DNA of 35,701 nucleotides. It comes from Candidatus Fibrimonas termitidis (GTDB lineage Bacteria; Fibrobacterota; Fibrobacteria; Fibrobacterales; Fibrobacteraceae). The first letter of the stretch is position 1; every line of letters starts with the position of its first letter. The stretch lies in NCBI GenBank assembly GCA_001462245.1, contig LIUG01000033.1:30010-65710 (forward strand), read 5' to 3'. The notes under the pieces were generated by a model. It was not told the DNA's origin. It did no database searches and worked only from the letters and a program-made list of their open reading frames with translations. The position numbers and the translations under genes were made by a program. Shown here piece after piece: positions 1 through 9,026 of this stretch.

Positions 1-1
1 G

Positions 2-1522
2 GATATTTCCGAGAAAGTCCGCCAAATTATAGCTATGGTGGAGCAGGGAGATTATTTTACCATAAACAGAGCACGGCAATATGGCAAAACCACAACGCTT
101 TTTCAGCTGGAACTGTTGCTCGCTAAGGGATGCACGGTAATAGCGATTAGTTTTGAAGGTGCAAGTGAAGGTATGTTTGAAGCAGAGGCTAATTTTTGCC
201 AAGGATTTCTTTATATATGCTCAAAATATTTTAGCGAGAGAGATTTGCCCGGTTCTGAGATTTGGATAGATAGCTCTGTTACAAGTTTTGATTTGCTTGA
301 TGCTTTTTTAAGCAAAGTTTGCAAAGCTCAAAAAATCATTCTGATGATAGACGAAACGGATAAATCATCCAATAATATGATATTTTTAAAGTTTTTGGGA
401 ATGCTGCGAGACAAGTACCTGAAAAGAGGACAAGGTGCAGGAGCCACATTCCAGAGCGTTATTCTAGCTGGCGTTTATGATATAAAGAATTTGAAAATGA
501 AAATGGTTTTAGCAGGGATGCATCAATTGAAAGATGGCGAGAAAAGGATAAATTCCCCTTGGAATATAGCGGCAGAATTTGAAATAGACATGTCTTTTTC
601 TGCTATTGAAATAGCCACCATGCTGAACGAATATGAAAAAGACCATCAAACAGGAATGGATATAGAAGCGGTATCAAAAGAAATCAGAGCCTATACCAGC
701 GGCTATCCTTTCCTAGTCTCTCGGCTTTGCAAAATTATAGATGAAAAATTAAATAAAGACTGGACGGTACAGAGTGTGCAAAAAGCCGTGAGAGTTATAT
801 TATACGAAAAGAATCTTTTGTTTGATGACTTGGGCAAAAATTTGGAAAGCGACGAAGACTTCTGTGATTTGCTTTATGATCTTGTAGTCAACGGCAAGTC
901 ATACAATTACAGCATGACAAGCCATGCAATGGATTGGGGTATTATGTTCGGAATTTTAAGAAAACAAAATGAGCAGGTTGTTATAGACAATCTGATTTTT
1001 GAAACGATAATTTATAACCATTTTATAACCAAAAAAAAGATAGCAAATGTAAATACAGGCGAAGCGGACATAACCCGAACCTTGCCGGAAGAAGTTATAG
1101 AAAACAACAAATTAGATATGGCTCTTTGCATAAAGAAATTTGCTCACCATTATTACGAGCTTTATAACGGCAGGGATAGTAAATTTTTAGAAAGTGAATG
1201 CCGCCTTTTGTTTTTGACTTATTTAAAACCCATACTCAACGGGAGAGGCTTTTATCATGTTGAGGCAGAAACCCGCAACAGAAGCCGTATGGATTTAATT
1301 GTTGATTTTGGCACGGAACAGTTTATAGTTGAGCTAAAAATCTGGCACGGCGAGCAGAAGCATGAGAAGGCATACGAGCAGCTTATAGAATACTTGAACT
1401 CCAAAAATAAAACCGAAGGTTATTTGCTCACCTTTGACTTCCGCAAGCGGCGGGCAAAGAAGCCAAGCGCAAAGTGGGTGATGAAGGGGAAGAAAAAGTT
1501 TTTGGACTGTTTGTGCGTATAG
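2..1522 (+). CDS. AAA ATPase / PD-(D/E)XK nuclease-like protein, 5' partial
   Basis: The reading frame is open from base 2 with no stop, and the first ATG (base 35) lies just before the ATP-binding motif, so the real start is probably left of the window. Near the start, FTINRARQYGKTTTL holds a Walker A-like GKTTT. LMIDETD about 100 residues in is a Walker B-like stretch. The C-terminal third has SRMDLIVDFG followed by FIVELKIWHG, the D...ExK pattern of PD-(D/E)XK nuclease folds. This domain pair is known from a large family of multicopy 'AAA ATPase' proteins in gut anaerobes. Its biological role is unknown; mobile-element or defence links have been guessed. The gene ends 5 bases before the stop of the convergent gene at 1528. 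Family assignment is fairly sure, function is not. Confidence 0.8.
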   Translation, partial: DISEKVRQIIAMVEQGDYFTINRARQYGKTTTLFQLELLLAKGCTVIAISFEGASEGMFEAEANFCQGFLYICSKYFSERDLPGSEIWIDSSVTSFDLLDAFLSKVCKAQKIILMIDETDKSSNNMIFLKFLGMLRDKYLKRGQGAGATFQSVILAGVYDIKNLKMKMVLAGMHQLKDGEKRINSPWNIAAEFEIDMSFSAIEIATMLNEYEKDHQTGMDIEAVSKEIRAYTSGYPFLVSRLCKIIDEKLNKDWTVQSVQKAVRVILYEKNLLFDDLGKNLESDEDFCDLLYDLVVNGKSYNYSMTSHAMDWGIMFGILRKQNEQVVIDNLIFETIIYNHFITKKKIANVNTGEADITRTLPEEVIENNKLDMALCIKKFAHHYYELYNGRDSKFLESECRLLFLTYLKPILNGRGFYHVEAETRNRSRMDLIVDFGTEQFIVELKIWHGEQKHEKAYEQLIEYLNSKNKTEGYLLTFDFRKRRAKKPSAKWVMKGKKKFLDCLCV

Positions 1523-1527
1523 AAAAT

Positions 1528-3900
1528 TCACCTAACCACCGCACTCATTCCGGTTTGCCAAATCACTCTGCCATTGTTCCCCTCAACTCTCCAGAATAAA
1601 ATTTGATTGGTATTAAGCTGCATATCAACCATGCCCTGCGAACCGCGAAGCTCCGCTGTTTTCAGCAGCCTTCCGCGAGTGTCAAAAACTTTGAGCTTTG
1701 CAAATGCAATATCGCCTAAGTTATAATTGAAAACGCCACGACTGCTCATGGTAAAGTTTTTTGCACCATTAAATGCAACATCGTAAGTTTTTGTGGGCGG
1801 TTCCTCGGGCGGTTCCTCGGGCGGTTCTTCGGGTGGCTCCTCTGGCGGTTCTTCGGGTGGCGGTTTATCATCGCCGTACCATTTCATAGATCTCGGAGCG
1901 GTTACTTCCGTTGGAGGTTGGGTACGGTTTGCGCCATGCTGATTGCTGCTTATAGCGCCGGCATCTATAAGGCCGTAAAAAACACCTTTGGTGGCGGTTA
2001 TATCGTATATTTCTCCGTCACCTAAAAGTTGCGCCGTGCCGGAAATATCAAGGGGTTGGTCTATCCACCCTACACCGCCTACACGTGCGTTGCCGTATAT
2101 TTTCGCATTAGCGTGGCTGATATTCGGAGCACCGTCTATTTGCGCATTTCCGTAAACTTGCGCATTCCAAATATTGGCTCCCTCAGACACAACAGCACTG
2201 CCGTAAACTTGCCCGCCGGCAACCAAAGCGTAGTCTTTTACAATAGCATTGTCTCTCACTTGTGCGTTTCCTTTTACAACTGCTCTCCCTTCAATGCGAG
2301 CGTTATCGCTAACTTTTGCGGTGCCCAAAACTCTCGCATTCGGCCCCACGTATGCAGTTGCGGCAACGGTTGCCGTGCTTTGCACAAAGCCTCCGCCATT
2401 GGAATGCCGGCTCCCCGCCGGATAGGTATGCGTTTGGAACCCTTCAGGTTTTGCACCGGTTATTTCCACCATGTATGGAAAGCGATACACGGTATAATAG
2501 AATTGGTCCCAATTTATTTTGTGGTGAATTGTCGGAGTAGCTGCTACCACCAAGTACACTTGCGTTTCCCTGTTTTGCAACTGCATGGAAACATCAGGGT
2601 TGCCGTCTGAGGCACGTTTCACTTCGCTGTAACGTGCCGTTACTGTGCCTCCGGTTGCTGCCGCATCTCCTGTTACGGCTACAATCCCGTAACGCCAGTC
2701 GGAGCCGGGGTCATCTGGAAGGTATGTAGCAACGGGTTCAAGATTTAGCGTTCTTGTGTAACTCGGTATATTGTTTTTTGTTTGCACATCGCCTCTGAAA
2801 CGCACTTTTACATTGCGGGTGTCGTCTGGGTAGAGGCGGATTATGTTAAATCCGTAGCGTTGGGGAGCGAATGCAAAAGGCGATACATAGCGGTTGTCTG
2901 TTGCGTTTTCTCCGTCAAGGGCTTCTAAATAAGTGTATCTCGGGCGTTTGTATTTTTCGTCCGGGTTGCCTAAATTTTTATTGAAAGCGTTGCGGAAAAG
3001 CAGAGAGCCACGGTTGAGATCCCAAATTACGGCTTTGGTTGCAAAATCTCCGAAAATATCTCCGAATTCCTGTTGACTAATATCATTTTGGCGCATATAT
3101 TCCGAGAACGGATCTGCAGTGGAAAGGCCTTTTGATTTATTCCAAATCTCATTCACAATCTGAAGACCATTTTTATCCATAAGATATTCAAAAAATTGCC
3201 AGTTGCAATAGCGATTGCGTGTGCTGCCAAGATAAAGCTGTGCCATGCGTGTGTACATTTCAGCGCAGTAATGAACTTCTTCAGGGTAAACCTGGTGAGG
3301 CATCCAATTGGCATGAGATTCATGGAACCAACCCATAAAGTTAGTGCCTTGGTCTGTGTTCCCTCCTGCCATTCCACCGGTCATCGCCTGAAGGCCGTGC
3401 ATAAATTCATGCGCAAGTGCCCACTTGTCGCCAACTGCGCTGGCAGAAAGCCACATACCCGGCCCACGTGGGTTGCCTATGGCCCCGCCAAAAGCATAGC
3501 CTTCATCGCAGGTGGTTGTGTTGTTGCAACACTTGCCGTTGTCGCACGTGCTATTGGGGGCATTCGTGCAATTGCTGCCTTTTCGCAGCACATAAATACC
3601 AATCTTATACTTCTGGTTTGCCGGAGTTGCAGTGGAATACGGCGGTTGAAACCCGCTTTCGTTCATGTAAACATCATAAACTTTCTCCAATTCACTCAAC
3701 GCAGTTTGCGCTTGTTGCGCAGTTATATTTGCACAATCCCCAGCATCTTTGCTATACCAAACGGTGAACCTGTCTGAGTTGATGGAATCTGCCCATTTGT
3801 GGTTTTGGTCTTGATTGGCTCTTGCTACAAATACTTCTCTGCCGACTTGTGCAAAAGCAGAAGCAGCCAATAAAAGGCAAATTATGGCATACGGCATCAT
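1528..3900 (-). CDS. Secreted DUF6055-like putative metallopeptidase with beta-helix repeats
   Basis: This 790-residue exported protein opens with a signal peptide (about residues 1-17, ending ASAFA). Residues about 20-330 carry HEFMH (164-168) followed by HESHANW (193-199), a HExxH zinc-peptidase pattern with a downstream Glu, as in DUF6055-type proteins. Several Cys lie around 111-131. Residues about 510-650 are many short repeats of the type 'A.V.GNA.V', typical of a left-handed beta-helix. A (PPEE)n linker (about 690-712) leads to an 80-residue C-terminal beta domain (KVFDTRGRLLKTAELRG), which resembles cell-surface sorting or anchoring domains of Fibrobacter secreted proteins. No Shine-Dalgarno precedes the ATG; TATATT lies 6 bases upstream, suggesting a leaderless message. 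Activity and substrate are unproven; a role in extracellular glycoprotein or fibre degradation is a guess. Confidence 0.75.
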   Translation of the reverse strand: MMPYAIICLLLAASAFAQVGREVFVARANQDQNHKWADSINSDRFTVWYSKDAGDCANITAQQAQTALSELEKVYDVYMNESGFQPPYSTATPANQKYKIGIYVLRKGSNCTNAPNSTCDNGKCCNNTTTCDEGYAFGGAIGNPRGPGMWLSASAVGDKWALAHEFMHGLQAMTGGMAGGNTDQGTNFMGWFHESHANWMPHQVYPEEVHYCAEMYTRMAQLYLGSTRNRYCNWQFFEYLMDKNGLQIVNEIWNKSKGLSTADPFSEYMRQNDISQQEFGDIFGDFATKAVIWDLNRGSLLFRNAFNKNLGNPDEKYKRPRYTYLEALDGENATDNRYVSPFAFAPQRYGFNIIRLYPDDTRNVKVRFRGDVQTKNNIPSYTRTLNLEPVATYLPDDPGSDWRYGIVAVTGDAAATGGTVTARYSEVKRASDGNPDVSMQLQNRETQVYLVVAATPTIHHKINWDQFYYTVYRFPYMVEITGAKPEGFQTHTYPAGSRHSNGGGFVQSTATVAATAYVGPNARVLGTAKVSDNARIEGRAVVKGNAQVRDNAIVKDYALVAGGQVYGSAVVSEGANIWNAQVYGNAQIDGAPNISHANAKIYGNARVGGVGWIDQPLDISGTAQLLGDGEIYDITATKGVFYGLIDAGAISSNQHGANRTQPPTEVTAPRSMKWYGDDKPPPEEPPEEPPEEPPEEPPEEPPTKTYDVAFNGAKNFTMSSRGVFNYNLGDIAFAKLKVFDTRGRLLKTAELRGSQGMVDMQLNTNQILFWRVEGNNGRVIWQTGMSAVVR
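1795..1863. repeat. 12-nt tandem repeat encoding a (PPEE)n linker
   Basis: About five copies of a 12-base unit (gcggttcctcgg and variants) in tandem. On the minus strand they encode the PPEE linker between the beta-helix and the C-terminal domain of the 1528-3900 protein. Copy number could vary by slippage. Confidence 0.8.
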
Positions 3901-3921
3901 AGGGTTAATATAATAAATAAT

Positions 3922-3954
3922 TTTTCTACCTTACTCTCTAAAACAACTGGAGAA
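3922..3954 (+). promoter_or_regulatory. Promoter -10 motif and RBS of pfp
   Basis: TTTTCTACCTT (about 3922-3932) matches the -10 motif that recurs through the window. CTGGAG, 9 bases before the ATG at 3960, is the ribosome binding site. The 59-base gap is shared with the divergent gene at 3900. Confidence 0.5.
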
Positions 3955-3959
3955 AAAAT

Positions 3960-5627
3960 ATGTCCGATAATCTTTCTGTTCTAGGCAAGGCTCGTGCCGA
4001 TTACAAACCGAAATTGCCACTATCTCTTCGCAAAGGTCCTTTGAAAGTTCTGGTTAATTCCGGCAAGGCTACCGAATCGGTTCGCGACCAGGATAAAATA
4101 AAAGCCCTGTTCCCAAATACTTATGGTGTGCCGGTTCTAACGTTTGAAGGCTCGGAAGAAAGGCAAACAAGCGGCGGGCCTTTGAACGTGGGTGTTGTTT
4201 TGTCCGGCGGGCAAGCTCCGGGCGGGCACAATGTTATAGCTGGAATTTTCGATGGAATAAAAGCCGTTATAGGAAGCTCAAAGTTAATTGGCTTTTTGGG
4301 CGGGCCTGGTGGCCTTGTCAGCGGGAAATATATTGAAATAGACCGTGAGCTTATGAGCAAATACCGCAACACCGGCGGCTTTGACATAATCCAGAGCGGA
4401 AGAACAAAATTGGAAAGCACCGAGCAGTTTGATAAGTGCATAGAAGTTGTGAAACAGCTTGACTTAAACGCCATTGTGATTATAGGAGGCGATGACTCCA
4501 ACACGAATGCTGCAATTCTGGCCGAATATTTTGCCGAAAAAAAAGTTCCGTGTTCGGTTATCGGTTGCCCGAAAACCATAGATGGCGATTTGAAAAACGA
4601 ATACATAGAAACGTCTTTTGGCTTTGACACTGCCGTTAAAACATATTCGGAGTTAATCGGCAACATTGAGCGTGATGCAAATTCCGCTCAGAAATATTGG
4701 CACTTTATAAAGTTGATGGGGCGTTCCGCAAGCCATATAGGCTTGGAAGCGGCACTCCAAACTCACCCGAATGTTTGTTTGATTTCAGAGGAGATTAAGG
4801 AGCAGAAGCTCACTTTGGAAGAGGTTGTCAATTCCATAGCAGACGTTATTGTTGGCCGTTCTGCAGACAAAAAGAATTTCGGCGTTGCCCTTATACCCGA
4901 AGGTTTGGTTGAATTTATACCGGAATTCGGAATTTTGATTTCCGAATTAAACGAGGCTCTTGCCAACAACGAAGCGGAAATTAAAAATGCAGGCAAGGTT
5001 GCAGACATGGCCGAAGTTGCTTGCAAACATATTTCAGAGGCTTCCGCAAAATTGCTGAAAAGCCTGCCCGAAGGCATACAACTCCAGCTTATGCTAGACC
5101 GTGACCCGCATGGCAACGTTCAGGTGTCGCTTATTGAAACAGAAAAACTTCTTATTGAAATGGTTTCCAAAGAATTGACATCTAGAGCATTCAAAAGCAA
5201 GTTTGCCGCTCTTAACCACTTCTTTGGCTACGAAGGCCGTTGCGCGGCTCCTTCCAATTTTGATGCCGATTACTGCTACAGCCTCGGCTACGCGGCTTCG
5301 GTTTTGGTGTTGCATGGAAAAACCGGCTATATGGCTTCTGTCCGCAATTTAACAAAAGGCATTGAAAATTGGGTTGCGGGCGGTGTTCCCGTTACAATGA
5401 TGATGAACATAGAACGCAGGCACGGTGCGGATAAACCCGTTATTCAAAAAGCTCTCGTAGACTTAAACGGCAAGCCGTTTAAATACTTTGCAGAGCACAG
5501 AGACTCTTGGGCAAAAGGCGAGGAATACTTGTATCCGGGGCCAATTCAGTATTTCGGCCCAAGCGAGGTTTGCGATGTTACGAATTACACATTGATGCTG
5601 GAACATGATGCTCCGTTGCCATTATGA
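3960..5627 (+). CDS. pfp: Pyrophosphate--fructose 6-phosphate 1-phosphotransferase
   Basis: A 555-residue PPi-dependent phosphofructokinase (EC 2.7.1.90) of the long form related to plant PFP. It interconverts fructose 6-phosphate + PPi and fructose 1,6-bisphosphate + Pi in glycolysis, saving ATP. Seen: an N-terminal [15 protein letters not shown] loop, IIGGDDSNT at about residues 174-182 (GGDD is the signature of PPi use; ATP enzymes have GGDG), catalytic PKTIDGD at about 204-210, and MGRSASH at about 254-260. The length fits the long family. Its stop overlaps the start of coaBC (ATGA), so the two are probably translationally coupled, although they share no pathway. The start is supported by CTGGAG nine bases upstream. 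Confidence 0.96.
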   Translation: MSDNLSVLGKARADYKPKLPLSLRKGPLKVLVNSGKATESVRDQDKIKALFPNTYGVPVLTFEGSEERQTSGGPLNVGVVLSGGQAPGGHNVIAGIFDGIKAVIGSSKLIGFLGGPGGLVSGKYIEIDRELMSKYRNTGGFDIIQSGRTKLESTEQFDKCIEVVKQLDLNAIVIIGGDDSNTNAAILAEYFAEKKVPCSVIGCPKTIDGDLKNEYIETSFGFDTAVKTYSELIGNIERDANSAQKYWHFIKLMGRSASHIGLEAALQTHPNVCLISEEIKEQKLTLEEVVNSIADVIVGRSADKKNFGVALIPEGLVEFIPEFGILISELNEALANNEAEIKNAGKVADMAEVACKHISEASAKLLKSLPEGIQLQLMLDRDPHGNVQVSLIETEKLLIEMVSKELTSRAFKSKFAALNHFFGYEGRCAAPSNFDADYCYSLGYAASVLVLHGKTGYMASVRNLTKGIENWVAGGVPVTMMMNIERRHGADKPVIQKALVDLNGKPFKYFAEHRDSWAKGEEYLYPGPIQYFGPSEVCDVTNYTLMLEHDAPLPL

Positions 5628-6805
5628 ACCTGCGTGGTAAAAAAATATTGCTGGGAATAACCGGCGGCATTGCGGCTTACAAAGCTTGCGAACTGCTTCG
5701 CATTTTGCAAAAAAGAGGTGCGGAAGTTCGTGTTTCAATGACTCCCGAAGCGACAAAATTTGTCGGCACAACAACATTTACCGCTCTTTCCGGTTTTCCG
5801 GTTTACATAAAAACGGAAGATACCGGTTCAAAACCTTTTCAGCATATAGATTACCCTCGCTGGGCAGATATTTATATTGTTGCGCCATGTTCCGCAACAA
5901 GCTTGGCTCGCTTTGCGGCGGGTTCCGGAGAAGAACCCGTGTCGCTTTGTTTTTTAGCCATGCAGGGTGAAAAATGGGTGGTTCCGGCTATGAACTATGT
6001 TATGTATAATTCTCCGCCGGTGCAACGAAATTTGGAAACTCTGAAAAACTGGGGTGTGAATATTATTGAGCCGGATTGCGGGCATTTAGCGTGCGGTGAA
6101 GAAGGCAAGGGCAAATTTCCAGAGCCGGCAGAAATAGCAGATGCTTTGGAATTCGGCGGCAATAAAGAAAAAACACTTCTTATAACCATAGGAAGAACAG
6201 AAGAAGCGATAGACCCAGTTCGCTACATATCCAACCGTTCAAGCGGAAAAACCGGTGCGGCAATAGCAAGGGAGTTTTTACGCAACGGTTGGCGTGTGAT
6301 AGCTGTTTGCGGGCCAATGGAAGCCCGCTTGCCCAAACAATGCGAAACAGTGCATATTCAAAACGCAGAGAGCATGAACCACGCCGTGTTTGAAATGCGC
6401 CCCCAAGCAGACGCAATTGTGCACTGTGCCGCTGTTGCGGATTACAGCCCAAAAACAGAGGCAGAGCAAAAAATTAAAAACAGCAGAGCGATGGAAATGT
6501 TGGAGTTAAAAGAAAATCCAAACATATTGAGAAATACAATTGAAAATAAGAGTGCCGAGCAGAAAATCATAGCATTTGCTTTGGAAACGGAAAATGCAAT
6601 TGAAAATGCTACGAAGAAATTTGAAGAAAGCGGTGCAGATATTTTGGTAGTGAATACACCGGTGAGCAACAAAGGCGGGTTCGGGAAAGATTTTGTGGAA
6701 TTCGGAATATTGAGCAAAAACGCAAGCGAAAAATCTTTTTCGTTAGCTTACGGCAGTAAAGAAGAATTAGCTTTGCAATTGTATGAGCTTGTTTCTTCGG
6801 CTTGA
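5624..6805 (+). CDS. coaBC: Bifunctional phosphopantothenoylcysteine decarboxylase / phosphopantothenate--cysteine ligase
   Basis: A 393-residue CoaBC (Dfp) protein for two successive steps of coenzyme A synthesis: ligation of cysteine to 4'-phosphopantothenate (CoaB, C-terminal) and FMN-dependent decarboxylation to 4'-phosphopantetheine (CoaC, N-terminal). CoaC shows [10 protein letters not shown] (11-20), catalytic His74 in FQHIDYPRW, Asn124 in PAMN, and Cys157 in [10 protein letters not shown]. The usual APATAN loop reads APCSATS, a mild deviation. CoaB starts near 180 with SNRSSGKTG, then [10 protein letters not shown] and the KIKNS lysine motif. It overlaps pfp by 4 bases. Its last 58 bases overlap the 3' end of the convergent rseP gene. 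Confidence 0.96.
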   Translation: MNLRGKKILLGITGGIAAYKACELLRILQKRGAEVRVSMTPEATKFVGTTTFTALSGFPVYIKTEDTGSKPFQHIDYPRWADIYIVAPCSATSLARFAAGSGEEPVSLCFLAMQGEKWVVPAMNYVMYNSPPVQRNLETLKNWGVNIIEPDCGHLACGEEGKGKFPEPAEIADALEFGGNKEKTLLITIGRTEEAIDPVRYISNRSSGKTGAAIAREFLRNGWRVIAVCGPMEARLPKQCETVHIQNAESMNHAVFEMRPQADAIVHCAAVADYSPKTEAEQKIKNSRAMEMLELKENPNILRNTIENKSAEQKIIAFALETENAIENATKKFEESGADILVVNTPVSNKGGFGKDFVEFGILSKNASEKSFSLAYGSKEELALQLYELVSSA

Positions 6806-8160
6806 CTTTTCTCTCTATCTTTCATCAACATTTTTCCTCTGGAAAAATCCAGAAATGTTATGTAAACAAATAGTGCTATGAAAAATGCCATTGCTACTTG
6901 CTGTATGAGAAGCTGATTTTTTTGTGTTATGGGTTTGCCTCGCAGTTTTTCTAGTAACAAAAACAATAGAACTCCGCCGTCTGTAATGGCCAAAGGCAGC
7001 AAATTCATAATGCCTAAATTTATGCTTATAAGTGCGAGCAACAACACGAATTTTTGCAAATTCTCAAGCCACACAAGGCCTATAACCTGCACAATTCCAA
7101 CAGGGCCACTCATGGCTTTTAGCTTAACCTCGCCTTTTATTAGGCGGTGTATGGTGCGAAACACTATTGTTCCCATATTGTAGCTCTTTACTCCCGCCAT
7201 TTTCAAAGCTTCACCTAAAGAACGGTGCACAATTTTAAGCTCGTCAAACTGAGCAAGCCCCATTTGAACGCCTATCAAATAACGCTCGGCTTCTTCGTTC
7301 CAATACGGCGTGACCCAGGTTGTGAGAGTGTCTGTTCCGTTTTCCGAAACGCTTTCATACACAATTTCAATAGCGTTTCCGTTGGAAGCGGAAACAATGT
7401 CTATCATATCGTTGTAATAGCCTATTATATGGCCGTTTATGCTTAAGATGGTGTCGTTTTTGTCTATGCCGGCTTTGCAAGCCGGGGAGTCTTCTTGAGG
7501 TGTGGCTGCTACGAAAATTCTGTGCCTCGGGTGAATGCCGGCTGTTCCAACACCTAAATCTCCAAGCTCTTGCGGAACAATATTCACCGATTTTCTACCG
7601 TTTGAAGTTCCTATTTCCATTGCAATGCTTCTGCCGATGCTTATGCCCATCTCCTCCCGCAGTTTGTCCCACCCATCGGCACGTTTTCCGCTTATGGTGA
7701 AAATCGTATCTCCGCTTTGAATGTTTGCTTTTTCTGCGGCAGAATTCGGCTCCACAATGCCAACAATAAGCTTGTCGGAAACCAGCTCCGGAGTTCCTAT
7801 AATATAAATGCCTGTGAGCAGAGCGTATGCGAAAATTATGTTGAATGCAGGCCCGGCAAATGCTATCAAAGCTCGTTTCCAAATCGCTTGCACGTGAAAA
7901 TCGTCCGGCCTGTCCTCTCGCACTTGTTCTGGGTTTTCACCCGCCATTGCAACATAACCGCCAAATGGAATTGCAGATATGCAATAAATGGTTCCGTTTT
8001 TATTTATCTTGAAAAGTTTTTTTCCAAAACCTATTGAGAAAGTTAAAACCCTAACCCCGCAAAATTTCGCCGCTAAAAAATGCCCAAGCTCGTGCACAAA
8101 AACAAGCAAGCTCAAACCGAACAATCCGAGCACTATTTGGACAATCCAATAAATATTCAC
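6748..8160 (-). CDS. rseP: RseP-type site-2 membrane metalloprotease
   Basis: A 470-residue intramembrane zinc protease of the S2P/RseP family, which cleaves membrane-anchored anti-sigma factors or signal-peptide remnants. Seen: HELGH at 23-27 in the first membrane helix, IPFGGYVAM, two PDZ-like domains in the periplasmic part (SAAEKANIQSGDTI and SPACKAGIDKNDTI), and NLLPLAITDGG near residue 400, carrying the third zinc ligand Asp (usually NLLPIPALDGG). Family length is usually 420-450. The extra C-terminal tail ([17 protein letters not shown]) is read antisense to the end of coaBC and looks like a late extension. The gene starts 23 bases after the NfnA-like gene, so it is probably in one operon with it. 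Confidence 0.95.
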   Translation of the reverse strand: MNIYWIVQIVLGLFGLSLLVFVHELGHFLAAKFCGVRVLTFSIGFGKKLFKINKNGTIYCISAIPFGGYVAMAGENPEQVREDRPDDFHVQAIWKRALIAFAGPAFNIIFAYALLTGIYIIGTPELVSDKLIVGIVEPNSAAEKANIQSGDTIFTISGKRADGWDKLREEMGISIGRSIAMEIGTSNGRKSVNIVPQELGDLGVGTAGIHPRHRIFVAATPQEDSPACKAGIDKNDTILSINGHIIGYYNDMIDIVSASNGNAIEIVYESVSENGTDTLTTWVTPYWNEEAERYLIGVQMGLAQFDELKIVHRSLGEALKMAGVKSYNMGTIVFRTIHRLIKGEVKLKAMSGPVGIVQVIGLVWLENLQKFVLLLALISINLGIMNLLPLAITDGGVLLFLLLEKLRGKPITQKNQLLIQQVAMAFFIALFVYITFLDFSRGKMLMKDREKSQAEETSSYNCKANSSLLP

Positions 8161-8183
8161 ATTTCGTCCCTCAATTTAACAGC

Positions 8184-9026
8184 TCAACACTTGCACTCTT
8201 TTAGCTTCTCTAAGGCTCTTTCTTTCGCCAATGCTTCACGCAGTTTGTAAGTTCCCATTCTTTTCAACATATTTTCCCAATCCACCAAATGAGCATCAAA
8301 TTCCGGGCCGTCCACGCATACGAATTTAACCGAACCGCCAACCGTAACTCTGCAACAACCGCACATGCCGGTGCCGTCAACCATAATGCTGTTCAGGCTC
8401 GCAAAGGTTTTCACGCCGTATGGTCTGGTTGTTTCCGCACAGAATTTCATCATTATCGGAGGGCCTATGGCTATGGCAAAATTCGGTTTCTCGCCTTCGC
8501 AAATTTCTTTTAAGGGTTCGGTTACAAGGCATTTTCTTCCGTAAGATCCGTCGTCTGTGCATATAATAATGCAGTCTGCGACTTCTCTCATCTCTTTTTC
8601 CATTATTATAAGGTCTTTGCGCCTTGCACCTATGATAATGGTTACTTTGTTCCCGGCATTTTTTAAGGCTTGCGCTATAGGGTACATGGGTGCTGTGCCA
8701 ATTCCGCCGCAAATGCAAACTGCGTGGCCAAAGTTTTCGATGTGTGTTGGTGAACCCAGAGGGCCGGTTAGCACGGGAATGGAGTCGCCGACTTTGAATT
8801 GTGCTAAATCTATTGTGCTTTTGCCTATGGCTTGAAAAATAAGGGTTATGGTTCCCTTTTCTTTGTTTGCATCGGCTATTGTGAGGGGAATGCGTTCTCC
8901 GCTTTCCAAATCTGTTTGCAGAATTATGAATTGCCCCGCCCGGCGTTCTTCCGCTATAAGGGGTGCTTCTACCACAAATCTATATACGTCGTCTGAGAGT
9001 TGTTCTTTTTCTAAGATTTTTGCCAT
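8184..9026 (-). CDS. NfnA-like ferredoxin:NADP(H) / sulfide dehydrogenase FAD-binding subunit
   Basis: A 280-residue protein of the ferredoxin-NADP reductase superfamily, close to NfnA/SudB (small subunit of NADH-dependent ferredoxin:NADP oxidoreductase) and to the dihydroorotate dehydrogenase electron-transfer subunit. Seen: an FAD domain (GQFIILQTD, RIPLTIAD), NAD-binding GGIGTAPMYPIAQ, and a C-terminal [2Fe-2S] site DGTGMCGCCRV...CVDGPEFDAH, typical of NfnA. It should bind FAD and pass electrons between pyridine nucleotides and ferredoxin. The usual partner NfnB (GltA-like) is not next to it; instead an Fe-S aldo/keto reductase overlaps by 16 bases. Upstream of the ATG, inside that gene, lies TTTCTACATT followed by ACCACA and the ATG, so it may also have its own leaderless promoter. 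Confidence 0.85.
   Translation of the reverse strand: MAKILEKEQLSDDVYRFVVEAPLIAEERRAGQFIILQTDLESGERIPLTIADANKEKGTITLIFQAIGKSTIDLAQFKVGDSIPVLTGPLGSPTHIENFGHAVCICGGIGTAPMYPIAQALKNAGNKVTIIIGARRKDLIIMEKEMREVADCIIICTDDGSYGRKCLVTEPLKEICEGEKPNFAIAIGPPIMMKFCAETTRPYGVKTFASLNSIMVDGTGMCGCCRVTVGGSVKFVCVDGPEFDAHLVDWENMLKRMGTYKLREALAKERALEKLKECKC

Noticed and set aside
2029-3777. Plus-strand open frames inside the secreted peptidase gene
   Set aside because: They lie antisense to a convincing minus-strand gene with signal peptide and domains, and have no recognisable protein features.
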